Assembly (NCBI RefSeq): GCF_003610535.1
Contig: NZ_RAPN01000001.1
Span: 2,963,320-3,027,319, forward strand
Reading direction: 5' to 3'
Source: Mangrovibacterium diazotrophicum
Lineage (GTDB): Bacteria; Bacteroidota; Bacteroidia; Bacteroidales; Prolixibacteraceae
Length of the DNA: 64,000 bases
The notes below the pieces were generated by a model. The model ran no database searches and had not been told where the DNA came from. It saw nothing but the letters and a program-made list of their open reading frames with translations. The stretch's first letter is position 1; each line of letters begins with the position of its first letter. Both the position numbers and the translations under genes were made by a program. Below, one piece after another: positions 17,607-27,620 of the stretch.

Positions 17607-18836
17607 CTACGAGAGCGATTTATCACTGAAGATTTTTTGATAAACCATGACGCCTACTCCTTTCAGCCCGGAGTTCTCTCCCATTTCCGAGACTTCAACC
17701 CTAACGCTTTCCAAAATACTCTCTAAACAGTACTTGTGCAAAGCTTGCTGAATGGGAATTAAAACGTATTGACTGGCTTTGATGATGGGACCGCTCAAAA
17801 CGATCAGTTCCGGGTTAAATAATTGGATCATTACAGATAAGCCCCAGCCCATTCGGGTGCTTAATCGCGATAGCAGCGAGATGCAAAGTTCATCACCCTT
17901 TTTGGCGCAATTAATCACATCAATCGCTTTAATATTGTCGATATCTTTCGTAAACTGACTTGCCAACTGGCTCACGGCGCCTTTCGCCAATTCTTCTTTC
18001 GCCATGCTGATGAGTTTGCGGGTTCCGGCCATACTTTGCAAACACCCTTTTTTGCCACATTCGCAAAGGTCACCATCCTCCTGGATCCGAATATGACTCA
18101 ATTCACCGGCACTGCCGTTTGACCCACTGTAGATTTCTCCGTTCAGGATCATTCCCAGACCAAGCCCCCAATCCCAGTTAATGACGATAGTGTGTCGCGA
18201 ATTGCGGGCCTTCCCAAAAGTAAACTCTCCCAACGCCTGCATGCGGGCGTCGTTTTCAATATAAGTACGAATATGAAACTTCGAGTAGAATCGATCAACG
18301 ACATGTCGCTGGTTTTCGGCAACGATTGTTTTATTGACTCCTGCTTCGGCATCAATCAATCCAGGCATACTCAGACCAATTGCGACAATCTGATCGCGCG
18401 ATAACGACGCTTGTTCCAGTAATACCTGAAGCACATGATCAACCTTCGTCTCAAGTTCCCCGTCGTTGATATTTGTATCAAACTCCCGGACAGACGAAAC
18501 CTCAACGTTCTGCCCATTATAAATAACTGCTTTGGCTGAGTAGTGCCCCAGCTCGACCGCCAGAATGTAAAAGGCATCGGAATATAAACCATACATCACC
18601 GGCTTGCGGCCACCCCGAGAATCTCCAATCCCCTCAATCCGAACGATCTTCTCCTCGATCAACTCATCCAGTACTGCTCGAATAGTCGGTAAACTAACAT
18701 TGATTTTCTTTCCAAGAGCGGAAGCAGATCGGGTTTTCTTCGCATACAAAATTCTCAATATGTGCATCTTAAGCCGATACCGCTTCAGCTCACTTATGGG
18801 CATTTTGCGAATGTCTTCTGCGTTTAAAAGAATCAT
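17607..18836 (-). CDS. ROK-family transcriptional regulator (NagC/Mlc type)
   Basis: A 409-residue protein with an N-terminal winged-helix domain (about 15-85, with LPTIRAVLDELIEE as the recognition region) and a C-terminal ROK sugar-binding domain. ROK signatures: the phosphate loop VELGHYSAKAVIY, IENDARMQALGE with the conserved Asn-Asp, and the zinc site GELSHIRI plus CECGKKGCLQS with three cysteines and the histidine. It therefore probably binds a sugar or sugar phosphate and controls nearby carbohydrate genes; the adjacent SusD_2/SusC pair is the natural candidate. A hairpin separates it from those genes, so it may have its own promoter. Confidence 0.88.
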   Translation of the reverse strand: MILLNAEDIRKMPISELKRYRLKMHILRILYAKKTRSASALGKKINVSLPTIRAVLDELIEEKIVRIEGIGDSRGGRKPVMYGLYSDAFYILAVELGHYSAKAVIYNGQNVEVSSVREFDTNINDGELETKVDHVLQVLLEQASLSRDQIVAIGLSMPGLIDAEAGVNKTIVAENQRHVVDRFYSKFHIRTYIENDARMQALGEFTFGKARNSRHTIVINWDWGLGLGMILNGEIYSGSNGSAGELSHIRIQEDGDLCECGKKGCLQSMAGTRKLISMAKEELAKGAVSQLASQFTKDIDNIKAIDVINCAKKGDELCISLLSRLSTRMGWGLSVMIQLFNPELIVLSGPIIKASQYVLIPIQQALHKYCLESILESVRVEVSEMGENSGLKGVGVMVYQKIFSDKSLS

Positions 18837-19017
18837 GGAGTGGTTGTTTAGCGATTAAGTTAAGTAATAGGTTCTGCCTTCCAGAGTTCGCTTAAAATAC
18901 TCCTACTTGTATTTTTTACGTTTTGCTGGCTGTTTCAAATTTAATTAACAGAATAAAACGATCAAACCGGAAAGACTCTTTCGATGAGAGAATTTTAAGA
19001 CTTTAAGGATAGAAGAT

Positions 19018-19053
19018 CGAGTTAAGGAGAATGAAGATCTTCTCCTTAACTCG
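19018..19053 (-). terminator. Hairpin after the first susD gene
   Basis: A perfect 13-base inverted repeat GAGTTAAGGAGAA (19019-19031) / TTCTCCTTAACTC (19040-19052), 14 bases past the SusD stop on the minus strand. The T tract after it is weak, so it may also work as a transcript-stabilising 3' end. Confidence 0.6.
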
Positions 19054-19066
19054 TCTCATGAAATGA

Positions 19067-20761
19067 TTATTTTGCCCACCACAATTGGGTTGCCTGTACA
19101 TCGGCCCCCTGGCTTGCAATAGCTTCCTGCAAGTTATCGGCATTGGTACTGTACGGACTCGATCCGTAACGCATACGCTGCGGATAAGCACCGTTCAATG
19201 TCCCAAGTCCGTAGATGTCGCCATCGGAAACACCAGCAGCCAAGGAAGCCGGGTAGCCATTTTTACGAACGATTGCCCAGGCTTCGAAACCTTCGGTGTA
19301 GTTGGCCAGCCAACGCTGAACAATGACTTTTTCCATATCATTCGAGCCATCCAAAGTTGCCATTGATGAGTTCGTCAGGAAGTCGTCGACTTCGTCTTCT
19401 GTAACTCCCCAAAGCAACATGGCATATCGCAAGCCTTCGCGATAAATTGTATTCGCATCGCCGCTTCCGTAGCCCATCAAAATTGCCTGTGCTTTCATGA
19501 AATAAGCTTCAGCAGTCGTCAGAACAATTTCAGGAGCAATATCCTCTCCCTGGTTCTTTTGTTGAATGATGTATTCAGCGGGTTTACTGAATAACGGGTA
19601 GCGGGCATAATTGACCATATTGGAATTTAACCGAACCGGTTGACCAACATAGTAAGTCGAAGCAGCCATGGAAATAACTGATGCTCCATCGGCGTCAGTA
19701 GTTTCTGTATAAACAGCTCCAGCGTCGTCCAACGCCGCCAAAATGAAATTTTTACGTTTTTGGTACATCTCATCTGTGTCCGACCCTGGCTTTGGAATCG
19801 TAATTGCATCACCACCCACAGCTGGTTGAGCGTATTTCGACAAACGTGGGTCGTCGTATTTTTGCAAGTAATCGATCACTTCCTGGCTCACAGTCCAATC
19901 AGAACCGTCACCGAAATTATACCAAACATCGCCATAGCAGGCACTACTCCATTGGTCGATTTCTGCATCTTTCGGCAACAAGCAGTCATCAGAACTGTCC
20001 ATGAGAAGATCAGACGCCAATGCTTCAGAAATCGCACTGTCGACAAAAGTAGCACCCGACGCACCGTAGGCACGCAAAGCCACTTTCAACTTTAAGGTAT
20101 TAGCCAGCTTTTTCCATTTTTGTAAATCGCCACCATAAAACAAGTCATTAGAACCCAAATCTTCGGTTCCCACACCTGTTACTGATTCGTCACCAATCAG
20201 GCTGATCGCAGTGTTCAAATCAGCAATAATACCCTCATAAATTTCCATTTGGGTATCAAACTTCGGCTGAAGAATTTCCAGGTCACCGCTCTCTGAGTAG
20301 GGAACTTCACCAAAAGTATCAGTAAACTTCTGATAGAACATACTCTTCATAATCAACGCAGTAGCATAAGTCAGCGAATTATCCAGGTCTCCACCCGGCT
20401 CGGTCAGCTGCAAATACGTATTAATGGTGCTGTTGTATCCTTCGTAATAATCCCAGGCAGCATCGGTATAACCGGAATTGTATGAATACCCCAGCTCATC
20501 GGACCACCAGGAACTACTAAACCCAAAACAGAACATCCCTGCGTAACGGTCGGCATGAATCAGCTGTGCGCGCCAGTATGGATAACGGTTTGGTGCAAAC
20601 AATTGAACCTGCGTACCAGTAATAAAATATCGTGCTGAAATCTGGTCACCCAAAATTGCATTCGGATCTTTGTTTATGTCCACAAAGTCGGAGGTACAAC
20701 TTCCGAGACCGAGTGCGACAACAGTGGCTATCAGTGCTATTTTAAATTTCATAATTTTCAT
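19067..20761 (-). CDS. SusD_2-type (SusD/RagB) outer-membrane lipoprotein
   Basis: A 564-residue lipoprotein with lipobox ending in C22 (LGLGSC). The start DFVDINKDPNAI and the YWRAQLIHADRYAGMF region are typical of the SusD-like family 2 (often annotated SusD/RagB nutrient-binding lipoprotein), which differs from canonical SusD. The C-terminal part shows ERW-type helices (VIVQRWLANYTEGFEAWAIV) and the closing RMRYGSSPYSTN. It forms the lid over its SusC transporter, encoded 10 bases upstream. In other genomes such pairs import oligosaccharides or peptides; no enzyme is linked closely enough to name the ligand. Confidence 0.9.
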   Translation of the reverse strand: MKIMKFKIALIATVVALGLGSCTSDFVDINKDPNAILGDQISARYFITGTQVQLFAPNRYPYWRAQLIHADRYAGMFCFGFSSSWWSDELGYSYNSGYTDAAWDYYEGYNSTINTYLQLTEPGGDLDNSLTYATALIMKSMFYQKFTDTFGEVPYSESGDLEILQPKFDTQMEIYEGIIADLNTAISLIGDESVTGVGTEDLGSNDLFYGGDLQKWKKLANTLKLKVALRAYGASGATFVDSAISEALASDLLMDSSDDCLLPKDAEIDQWSSACYGDVWYNFGDGSDWTVSQEVIDYLQKYDDPRLSKYAQPAVGGDAITIPKPGSDTDEMYQKRKNFILAALDDAGAVYTETTDADGASVISMAASTYYVGQPVRLNSNMVNYARYPLFSKPAEYIIQQKNQGEDIAPEIVLTTAEAYFMKAQAILMGYGSGDANTIYREGLRYAMLLWGVTEDEVDDFLTNSSMATLDGSNDMEKVIVQRWLANYTEGFEAWAIVRKNGYPASLAAGVSDGDIYGLGTLNGAYPQRMRYGSSPYSTNADNLQEAIASQGADVQATQLWWAK

Positions 20762-20771
20762 GGATTAAGGA

Positions 20772-23700
20772 TTAAAAGTTCACATTCAAATTGAATCCTA
20801 TACTACGACTGGTTGGCAACGGGTAATAAACAACCCCTTGAGAGAATGAGGACACACTGTAGCTGGCTTCAGGATCGAAGTTGTCGGTATCCTTGTAGAA
20901 GAAGAACAAGTTACGGCCAATTACACCAATCGATGCATTTCTGACAATCGTGTTTTCCAACCATTTTGAAGGAAGATTCCAAATCAATGAAATTTCACGC
21001 AGACGGACATTCGTCTGATCGTAAACATATTCCGAAGCAATTGAGCTGACTGCGCCCCAGTATTCCTCAGCGGATATTGATGTCGCATTCGCTGAACCGT
21101 CATCCAACATACCATCGACAACAACACCACCTTCACGATAAGCTAATGTTCGCTTGCTGGTACCTGCCGCATCCATGGCAGCATCGGTTCCCGAATAAAC
21201 TTCACCACCGAAACGAGCATCAATCAGGAAACTCATTTTCCAGTTTTTATAGCTGAATGTATTCGTCATACCTCCGGTCCAGTCTGGTTGATAATTCCCC
21301 AAAAGAACTTTGTCGCTCGATACCTGCGGTTTACCATTATCCAAAACCAGGATATTTCCATCGTCATCCTTTTCCCAGGTTGTTCCGTAAATATCACCAA
21401 AACCACCACCGACGGTCGCCTTCACGATCACATTGCCGCTGTTAATGGTTGAGAAGGTGTAGTCGTCGGTTCCTTCAATCAGTTCGTTCAACTTGTTTTT
21501 GTTCGTCGCAAAGTTGACAGATACATCCCAGGTAAAATCATCTGTTTTAACAGGAACACCTCCAAGCATCATTTCAAAACCTTTGTTTCGGATCTCACCA
21601 ACGTTCTCTTTCATATAGCTGTAGCCAGTTGATTTTGAAATCGGAACGTTCATGATCAAATCCTTCGAGGTAATATCATAGTATGACATATCCGTATACA
21701 AGCGATCGTTGAAAAAGTGGAATTCACCACCAATTTCAATTGAACGCACATCCTCCGGTTTAAGGTCCGAAGCGTATTTCACATCACTTCTGGACATGGT
21801 TGTTTCGCCAAGATAAGAACTGGAGGCTGCAGCAAGAGAATAGGTATCGTACAACTGATAAGGATCGGTATCGTTACCTACTTGTGCCCAGCTGGCGCGT
21901 ACTTTGGAATATGACAGCACTGAATTTTCGATTTCCAGCAAGTCGTTAATCAAAATTGATGCACTGGCAGAAGGATAGAAATAAGACCAGTTTGTCTCGG
22001 GCAAGGTAGAAGACCAGTCGTTACGAGCTGACAAATCCAAATAGAACCAGCGATCGTAAGCAAAACTTACTGTACCGTAAAGCGAGTTAATCTCTTTTTC
22101 TTCCAGTGGCGTAAAGCCAGCTGTTACAACCGACGCCGCACTCAACGGTGGTCCATCGGGAATACGGAACTGAGAACCGCTAACGCTGTGTCCCCGGTTG
22201 GTCGAGTACATGTGGTTTCCACCTAACGAGGCGTTCAGATTAATTTTGTCGGTCAGGTCTTTTTTAAACATCAACAAGAAGTCAGCATTCGTCTCCTGCT
22301 CCTGGCTCTCGGTGTAGCTAAACGCTCCTGTTGTGCTATACCAGTGTCCGTATTGGTTGACGGTTTCAATGTTCATAGTCGACATGTCGGTACCAACGCG
22401 AACGTATGCTGACAAGTAGTCGGTAAAATCATACTGAATTTTTGCAAAACCCTGCAATCTGTCTTTCCAGTCTTCACGCTGGTCATGGTAAACCGACCAA
22501 TATGGGTTTGCTCCCAGCGACGTTGCAGAAACCGAACTCAAAGTTTCCGGGTCCTGGTAGGTCTTATAATCGTTAATATCTACGTTTCGCGGAATATTAT
22601 ACAAGGTCGACATCAAACCTTCTGTACCCAATGTGGGCCTGTTTTTACCGTACTGTTTGAAATAGGTCGCTTTCGCATCAACCGACAATCTATCGGTTAA
22701 TTTGGCAAAACCTCTTAAGTTAAAATTATGTCGTTGAATTTTCGAATTCGGAATCGTGGCTTGAGCCTCGGTATTCGTATATGAAAAACGAACATTTACC
22801 TCGTCGTTACCTGCTGTCAATGCCAACGTATTGATCAACGTTGATCCGGTTTCAAAAAAGTCTTTTACGTTATCCGGCTGAGGACTGTAGGCTTTGGTTT
22901 CACCAGTGTAATAAAGTTGGTTTGAGCCATCCATCCGTGGTCCCCATGAACCCCCTGCTGATTTCAAATCGGCAACAGTTGACGGAATATACCCCTCGGT
23001 ACCTTGACCATACTCGTTCTGATAGTCGGGTAACAACATCGGGCTTTCAAAAGTGGTGTTCGAAGTAAACGTAACCCCCACCCCTTTGCGAGCCGAACCT
23101 TTTTTTGTTGTGATCATGATTACCCCGTTTGCTGCACGAGACCCGTATAGAGCGGCGGCGTTCGGTCCTTTCAGAACGGAGATGCTTGCAATATCATCCG
23201 GGTTGATGTCCGAAATTCCAGAGCCATAATCCGACTTCGAATATTCACCGGTGTCAGATCCGTTTGCCGAACCATATCCGGAATTACTCATCGGAATACC
23301 GTCCACAACGTAAAGCGGCTGGTTGTTTCCGGTAATTGAGTTGTTTCCGCGGATCACTACCCGCGAACTACTACCGGGACCAAACGATCCTTGCGTAATT
23401 GTTACACCGGCAACGCGACCCGAAAGAGAGTTCATCGGATTCACGTCTTTTACGGTAGCTACTTCATCACTTCCAACCTCTGCCACCGAATAACCCAGCG
23501 ATTTTTTCTCGCGGGTAATACCGAGTGCTGTAACAACAACTTCTCCCAATCCCTCAGTTTCCGGATCTAAAACAACATCCAATGTTTGTGAAGAACTTGC
23601 TGTTATTTCCTTTATCTCCATTCCAATGAATGAGAAAACAACAGTTGCACCCTGCGGCACACTGATCGAATACTGACCATCAACATTCGTAACTGTTCCG

Positions 23701-23870
23701 TGATTGGTTCCTTTCTCCAAAACGGAAACACCAGGCAGTGGACTGCCATCTTCAGAACTGGTAACAATCCCCGAAAGATTGACTTCCTGAGCAAGCAATG
23801 CTCCTACTCCTAAAAAAAATGCAGCTAAGAGTGTCAGGCATTTTCTTAACCAATTAACCTTTAGATTCAT
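20772..23870 (-). CDS. SusC/RagA TonB-linked outer-membrane transporter
   Basis: A 1032-residue TonB-dependent receptor. It has a signal peptide, a carboxypeptidase-D-like domain at about 26-110 (SGIVTSSEDGSPLPGVSVLE), the linker LGEVVVTALGI with TonB-box character, a plug ending in AALYGSRAANGVIMITTKKG (about 236-255) and a 22-strand barrel ending in aromatic-asparagine NLNVNF. It has no STN domain, so it is not expected to signal to an ECF sigma factor, in contrast to the second transporter. I used the ATG at 23868-23870, two codons inside a TTG-started frame. Partner lipoprotein follows after 10 bases. Confidence 0.95.
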   Translation of the reverse strand: MNLKVNWLRKCLTLLAAFFLGVGALLAQEVNLSGIVTSSEDGSPLPGVSVLEKGTNHGTVTNVDGQYSISVPQGATVVFSFIGMEIKEITASSSQTLDVVLDPETEGLGEVVVTALGITREKKSLGYSVAEVGSDEVATVKDVNPMNSLSGRVAGVTITQGSFGPGSSSRVVIRGNNSITGNNQPLYVVDGIPMSNSGYGSANGSDTGEYSKSDYGSGISDINPDDIASISVLKGPNAAALYGSRAANGVIMITTKKGSARKGVGVTFTSNTTFESPMLLPDYQNEYGQGTEGYIPSTVADLKSAGGSWGPRMDGSNQLYYTGETKAYSPQPDNVKDFFETGSTLINTLALTAGNDEVNVRFSYTNTEAQATIPNSKIQRHNFNLRGFAKLTDRLSVDAKATYFKQYGKNRPTLGTEGLMSTLYNIPRNVDINDYKTYQDPETLSSVSATSLGANPYWSVYHDQREDWKDRLQGFAKIQYDFTDYLSAYVRVGTDMSTMNIETVNQYGHWYSTTGAFSYTESQEQETNADFLLMFKKDLTDKINLNASLGGNHMYSTNRGHSVSGSQFRIPDGPPLSAASVVTAGFTPLEEKEINSLYGTVSFAYDRWFYLDLSARNDWSSTLPETNWSYFYPSASASILINDLLEIENSVLSYSKVRASWAQVGNDTDPYQLYDTYSLAAASSSYLGETTMSRSDVKYASDLKPEDVRSIEIGGEFHFFNDRLYTDMSYYDITSKDLIMNVPISKSTGYSYMKENVGEIRNKGFEMMLGGVPVKTDDFTWDVSVNFATNKNKLNELIEGTDDYTFSTINSGNVIVKATVGGGFGDIYGTTWEKDDDGNILVLDNGKPQVSSDKVLLGNYQPDWTGGMTNTFSYKNWKMSFLIDARFGGEVYSGTDAAMDAAGTSKRTLAYREGGVVVDGMLDDGSANATSISAEEYWGAVSSIASEYVYDQTNVRLREISLIWNLPSKWLENTIVRNASIGVIGRNLFFFYKDTDNFDPEASYSVSSFSQGVVYYPLPTSRSIGFNLNVNF

Positions 23871-24224
23871 AAGCAACTTTTTTTTGATTCTTAATTGATA
23901 GGAAAGAATTAATTATTCATAAAGGAGAGACATAAATTATTTAGAGATTCGTTAATCTTTATTTGCACAATTTAACCTTTTTTAGGATTTTGAAAATATC
24001 TTTTGAAGATTTTTTCATAATTCATGTCTGAATAACATCAAAATTTTACATTGAATTGACTAGTTTGTGATTTTTGTCACTAAAAAGTCCACGACACCAA
24101 CCCTATTTGCTTAAAATCAATGACATTTATAAAATTCCAAACATTATTTATGCAAACTAGGAGGAAGAAGTTTGTTATCAAGACGACATGTCGAACCAAC
24201 ACATATCACCTTCACGCGATAGGG

Positions 24225-24234
24225 GAAACGTTTC
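24225..24234. promoter_or_regulatory. GAAACGTTTC palindrome upstream of SusC
   Basis: Second copy of the palindrome seen at 13069, again as GGGAAACGTTTC, about 355 bases before the SusC start. It is a candidate operator for a LacI- or ROK-type sugar regulator such as the one encoded at 17607-18836; the link is inference. Confidence 0.35.
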
Positions 24235-24287
24235 TCGTATATATAATTTAAGGGAATCCTTAGGCCTGAAAAAAAACAACGCAGGAA

Positions 24288-24318
24288 CCTCGTAAAAAAT
24301 CCGATTTTTTATTCGAGG
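24288..24318. repeat. AT-rich hairpin in the SusC upstream region
   Basis: CCTCG (24288-24292) pairs with CGAGG (24314-24318), enclosing AAAAAAT/ATTTTTT (24294-24300 and 24304-24310). It may end transcription coming from the PL22-like gene or act in the SusC leader. Confidence 0.4.
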
Positions 24319-24610
24319 CTAATGCCTCAACACTTAGCTGAACTCAACTAGATTTCAAGCTGTATTAGTAGCCAATTCGATTTAATCTTCCACAAAAACA
24401 AGCATATCTTTCCACTTCTGCAGGACAGTTGATTTTACGGAGATTTAGATTACAGCTCCGGAAGCAGCGGTCAAACACACCAATCCCGAATCGAATCACG
24501 ACAGCTGACAAAGGCAAATAAACACACCAATACCCTACTGGATTGAACACTCGGTGTAATCCATGTACAAGTATGGTCACATGTACCCTGCAGCCTCCAA
24601 TCTCATCAAG

Positions 24611-25891
24611 TTACTTCCCCGGAAACAAAGGCAGTAGCAACACATCGCTTTCAGTAAAACGACTGGAATTGATCAACACCCATTTACCGTCGGGACTAAC
24701 AGACGGGTGCAAATGCGCCTCGCTGGTGAACGGGCTAACGCTGATCCCGCGGTGTCCCTGTGTTAACAGCGCCCAGTCGTTGTTATCTTCTGCATTAATC
24801 CGGTATAGCTTTCCGTCGAAGGTATCCGTAACAATCCACTTCCGATCGGGCGTTGCGTTACAATGCCAAAAACCGCCGGTCCCCGTTTGCCCGTGAAAGG
24901 TGAGTTTGTTGGTGCGAATATTGAGTGAATACAATCCGGTTTGATTGGTTTGAAGGCGATCCAAATGCCCCATCAGGTGAAAAAGAATATCGTCGGGCCC
25001 CATAAAAACCTCGTGGGTTACCCAATCGTTCGGGTCTTCCTCGTAGATAGCCCTGTTATTTACTTTTCCATTTTCATCAACTTTCATGTACCACATCCTT
25101 TGCGGCGAATCGCCACCAGTCTCCCAACAGTACATTACCTCGCCCGTCACAAACGGGTTCGATTGCAAATGCCCGATCCGAAAAGGCACTTCCAGAACCT
25201 TGGTGGTTTCGCCGGACTCAAAATCAACGCAATAAATCTCGGATTTGTCAATGCCCAATCCCCGGGAAAAGAACACCCGGTTTTCGTTGGCATCCAAGCC
25301 CAAACCAGATGGCCGAATGGAATCAGGCACAGTCGCCAACAAATCTTCGTAATCCTCCGGCTCTCCAACTTCTCCTTTCTCGCTGTCGGCTAAAAGCTCA
25401 TCCAAGTTCAGTTTTACAAGCCGGTTGCCCCGGAACAGATAGGCAGCATTGGTGTGCCAGCCCAGGTGCAAATCGCTCCCCCGGTCGCCTGTTGTAATCT
25501 GTGTAATTTCAAAATTATCCATCGATATCGCATAAGCCTGTCGGTCTCGCTTCTCGTGGGTTGAAGTCCGGTCCGAGGTAATAACCACGTACTTTCCGTC
25601 TGCCGTCCATTGCGGGTGCGTTTGGTACATCTTCGAGTTGTTGTGACGCGACGTTGTCAACGCGTTTACGTTCGTTCCGGTAAGCTCATCAACATAGGAA
25701 AAGTTCTCAGCCGGAAACCGCTGCCCGAAAACATCATCACCTGCCATATCAAACGTATGATAAACGCCCGACAGCCCTGAATAATCTTTACCATTGATAA
25801 TCTGCGCCTGTATTTCTGTTGAAATGAAAGAAACTGCCCCCAGCAGCACTGCTGCCAGACATTCTCCAAACCTGATTAATTGTTGATTCAT
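24611..25891 (-). CDS. Oligogalacturonate-lyase-like beta-propeller (PL22-like)
   Basis: A 426-residue secreted protein with a Sec signal peptide (about 1-27, AQA-like cleavage). It is a seven-bladed propeller with blades such as HPQWTADGKYVVITSDRTS and HPSVSPDGKWVLINSSRF. The segments GHLQSNPFVTGEVMYCWE, a VTHEVF and HLHPSVSPDG carry the histidines and glutamine that bind the metal and act in family PL22 oligogalacturonate lyases, which split unsaturated di-galacturonides. The match is by motif only; related TolB-type propellers of other function exist. The ATG at 25889-25891 gives a clean signal peptide; an upstream frame start would add 16 residues. It sits between two SusC/SusD loci, after a hairpin that follows the second susD. 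Confidence 0.6.
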   Translation of the reverse strand: MNQQLIRFGECLAAVLLGAVSFISTEIQAQIINGKDYSGLSGVYHTFDMAGDDVFGQRFPAENFSYVDELTGTNVNALTTSRHNNSKMYQTHPQWTADGKYVVITSDRTSTHEKRDRQAYAISMDNFEITQITTGDRGSDLHLGWHTNAAYLFRGNRLVKLNLDELLADSEKGEVGEPEDYEDLLATVPDSIRPSGLGLDANENRVFFSRGLGIDKSEIYCVDFESGETTKVLEVPFRIGHLQSNPFVTGEVMYCWETGGDSPQRMWYMKVDENGKVNNRAIYEEDPNDWVTHEVFMGPDDILFHLMGHLDRLQTNQTGLYSLNIRTNKLTFHGQTGTGGFWHCNATPDRKWIVTDTFDGKLYRINAEDNNDWALLTQGHRGISVSPFTSEAHLHPSVSPDGKWVLINSSRFTESDVLLLPLFPGK

Positions 25892-25964
25892 GGTTGATTC
25901 GTTTAATGAGTAGTTCATAAAAAAGCCAAAGTGGAACAATCTGAACGATCGATCCTTTCCAAAA

Positions 25965-25997
25965 CAGAAGCAGCCCGAAAGGCTGTTCGGGCTGCTC
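25965..25997 (-). terminator. Hairpin between second susD and the PL22-like gene
   Basis: A perfect 11-base inverted repeat AGCAGCCCGAA (25969-25979) / TTCGGGCTGCT (25986-25996), 13 bases after the SusD stop. On the minus strand it is followed by TTCTGTTTT, so it is a fair terminator or attenuator. Confidence 0.7.
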
Positions 25998-26008
25998 TAA
26001 TATTTAAA

Positions 26009-27586
26009 TTAGTATCCAGGATTTTGTTGGAGGTTGGAATTCGCATTGATAGCAGCCTGTGGTATCGGAAATAAATTCCAATGGTCGTCGGTTGCTGCAT
26101 CTTTAAATTCCCAGGCATCATTAAATTTACCGAAGCGAATCAGGTCGTTTCTGCGTTTCATTTCAAACACTAACTCCCGACCTCGTTCTTCGAAAATATC
26201 ATTCAAAGTAACAGCGGAAAGTGTCGATGCATGACTTCGTTCACGAACTTGGTTAACCAGCGGCAAAGCACCGGAGAAATCACTTTTACGTGCCAACGCT
26301 TCGGCTTTCATCAAGATCACGTCTGCCAAACGGAACCAGGCAATGTCGTTACCGGCATTACCACCATTGGTGTTTGGATCGAGTCCCCATTTAATCCACT
26401 TGATACCGGCATTCATGGGTTGGTTACGAATACCTGTCGCGTTGATAATCACGTAAGGAACAGGCCCTTTGGTTGATGTACCTTCTTCGTAAAGGAATGA
26501 GTTTCCATCAGGGACAATTTCTTCAACCATCACGGTTTCTCCATTGCGAGGATCTTTCAGCTCTCCCGGCATCAGGAAAATTCCCAAACGATCGTCTCCC
26601 TCTTCGTACAATGCCGGAACAGAAGGTCGTGTACCGAAACCATCCTGAGGCGTATAAGGCAAACCAAACAAGCCTCCCCCGATGCCCGGAAGAACTTTCT
26701 GCACAATCGGGTGACCAATACCTCCGGTAACATCCGGTGTGTACACGCCAGCCCAGATCATCTCGGCATTTTCATCATTGTTATAGACAAAATTGTCAAA
26801 ATAGTCGTCGAGCAATTGGAAAGCTCCCGAGTTGATAACTAAATCTGCATTGGTGATTACATCATCCCAATGTGCTGTTCCGGTATAGATTTCCGCATTC
26901 AAATAAACCATTGCTCTCAGACTGTAAACAGCTTCCTGTGTCAGACGACCGTAATACTCGCTGCCCACATCATTCTGAGAAGGAAGGTCGGCGACTGCAT
27001 CATCCAATTCACTGATTACAAAATCGAAGACTTCAGTCCGGGTATTTTGCGTTGGCAAGTCATTCGGATCAACTTTAGGTTCCGTAAATATGGGTACGTT
27101 GCCATAAAGATCCATCAAATAGAAATAGGCATAAGCACGTAAAACCCTTAACTCGGCCTTTGCACCAACAACGTTTTCCAAACCTGAGGCATCCAGTGAA
27201 GAAATCAACGCATTCGCCTGACCGACCGTGCGAAACAATGTATTCCAGAATGTATTGATATAGCCATGACTGGCATCCCATTTATGCTCCGACAGCTGTT
27301 CCAGATCGCTGTTAGCCCACCATCCCTGGATCTTTCCGTGACAAGCTACCTGGTCGGCACAAAGTTCGAGGGCACGGTATTCCTGCCCAAAGGTTGGTAT
27401 AGCCGCGAAATTTCGGTATGCTCCGGACAGGGAAGAAAGCACCTGTGCATCGTTGGAATAGAAATTATCCGGCGTGTAAATTGAATAGACGTCCTCTTCC
27501 AGTAAGTCGTCACATGCAGAGAAGACCAAAAGTGAGAAAGAGAGTCCAACAATTAATTTCTTATTTATAGATTTTAAAAATTTCAT
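26009..27586 (-). CDS. SusD/RagB outer-membrane nutrient-binding lipoprotein
   Basis: A 525-residue canonical SusD homologue with lipobox ending at C25 (VFSAC). The N-terminal YTPDNFYSNDAQVLSSLSGAYRNF and the TPR-like region (ELRVLRAYAYFYLMDLYGNVPIF, noted as residues about 126-148) are classic, as is the C-terminal DIFEERGRELVFEMKRRNDLIRFGKF region and the closing PIPQAAINAN. It binds oligosaccharides at the cell surface as the lid of the SusC transporter encoded 34 bases upstream. The locus is under the ECF sigma/FecR pair. The neighbouring PL22-like gene hints at pectic oligosaccharides, which is inference. Confidence 0.94.
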   Translation of the reverse strand: MKFLKSINKKLIVGLSFSLLVFSACDDLLEEDVYSIYTPDNFYSNDAQVLSSLSGAYRNFAAIPTFGQEYRALELCADQVACHGKIQGWWANSDLEQLSEHKWDASHGYINTFWNTLFRTVGQANALISSLDASGLENVVGAKAELRVLRAYAYFYLMDLYGNVPIFTEPKVDPNDLPTQNTRTEVFDFVISELDDAVADLPSQNDVGSEYYGRLTQEAVYSLRAMVYLNAEIYTGTAHWDDVITNADLVINSGAFQLLDDYFDNFVYNNDENAEMIWAGVYTPDVTGGIGHPIVQKVLPGIGGGLFGLPYTPQDGFGTRPSVPALYEEGDDRLGIFLMPGELKDPRNGETVMVEEIVPDGNSFLYEEGTSTKGPVPYVIINATGIRNQPMNAGIKWIKWGLDPNTNGGNAGNDIAWFRLADVILMKAEALARKSDFSGALPLVNQVRERSHASTLSAVTLNDIFEERGRELVFEMKRRNDLIRFGKFNDAWEFKDAATDDHWNLFPIPQAAINANSNLQQNPGY

Positions 27587-27620
27587 GATCTAAAGTTTTA
27601 ATAGTTAGTCTTCCTTCAAA

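Larger units (their letters stand above)
23871..24610 (-). other. Long leader/intergenic region upstream of the first SusC gene
   Basis: About 740 bases without a convincing gene. It is AT-rich near SusC and carries a GAAACGTTTC palindrome (24225-24234) and an AT-rich hairpin (24288-24318). A 71-codon frame at 24365-24580 looks accidental. Confidence 0.6.

Noticed and set aside
24365-24580. 71-codon minus strand frame downstream of the PL22-like gene
   Set aside because: No signal, no known motif, unusual Cys/Arg-rich composition; most likely chance.
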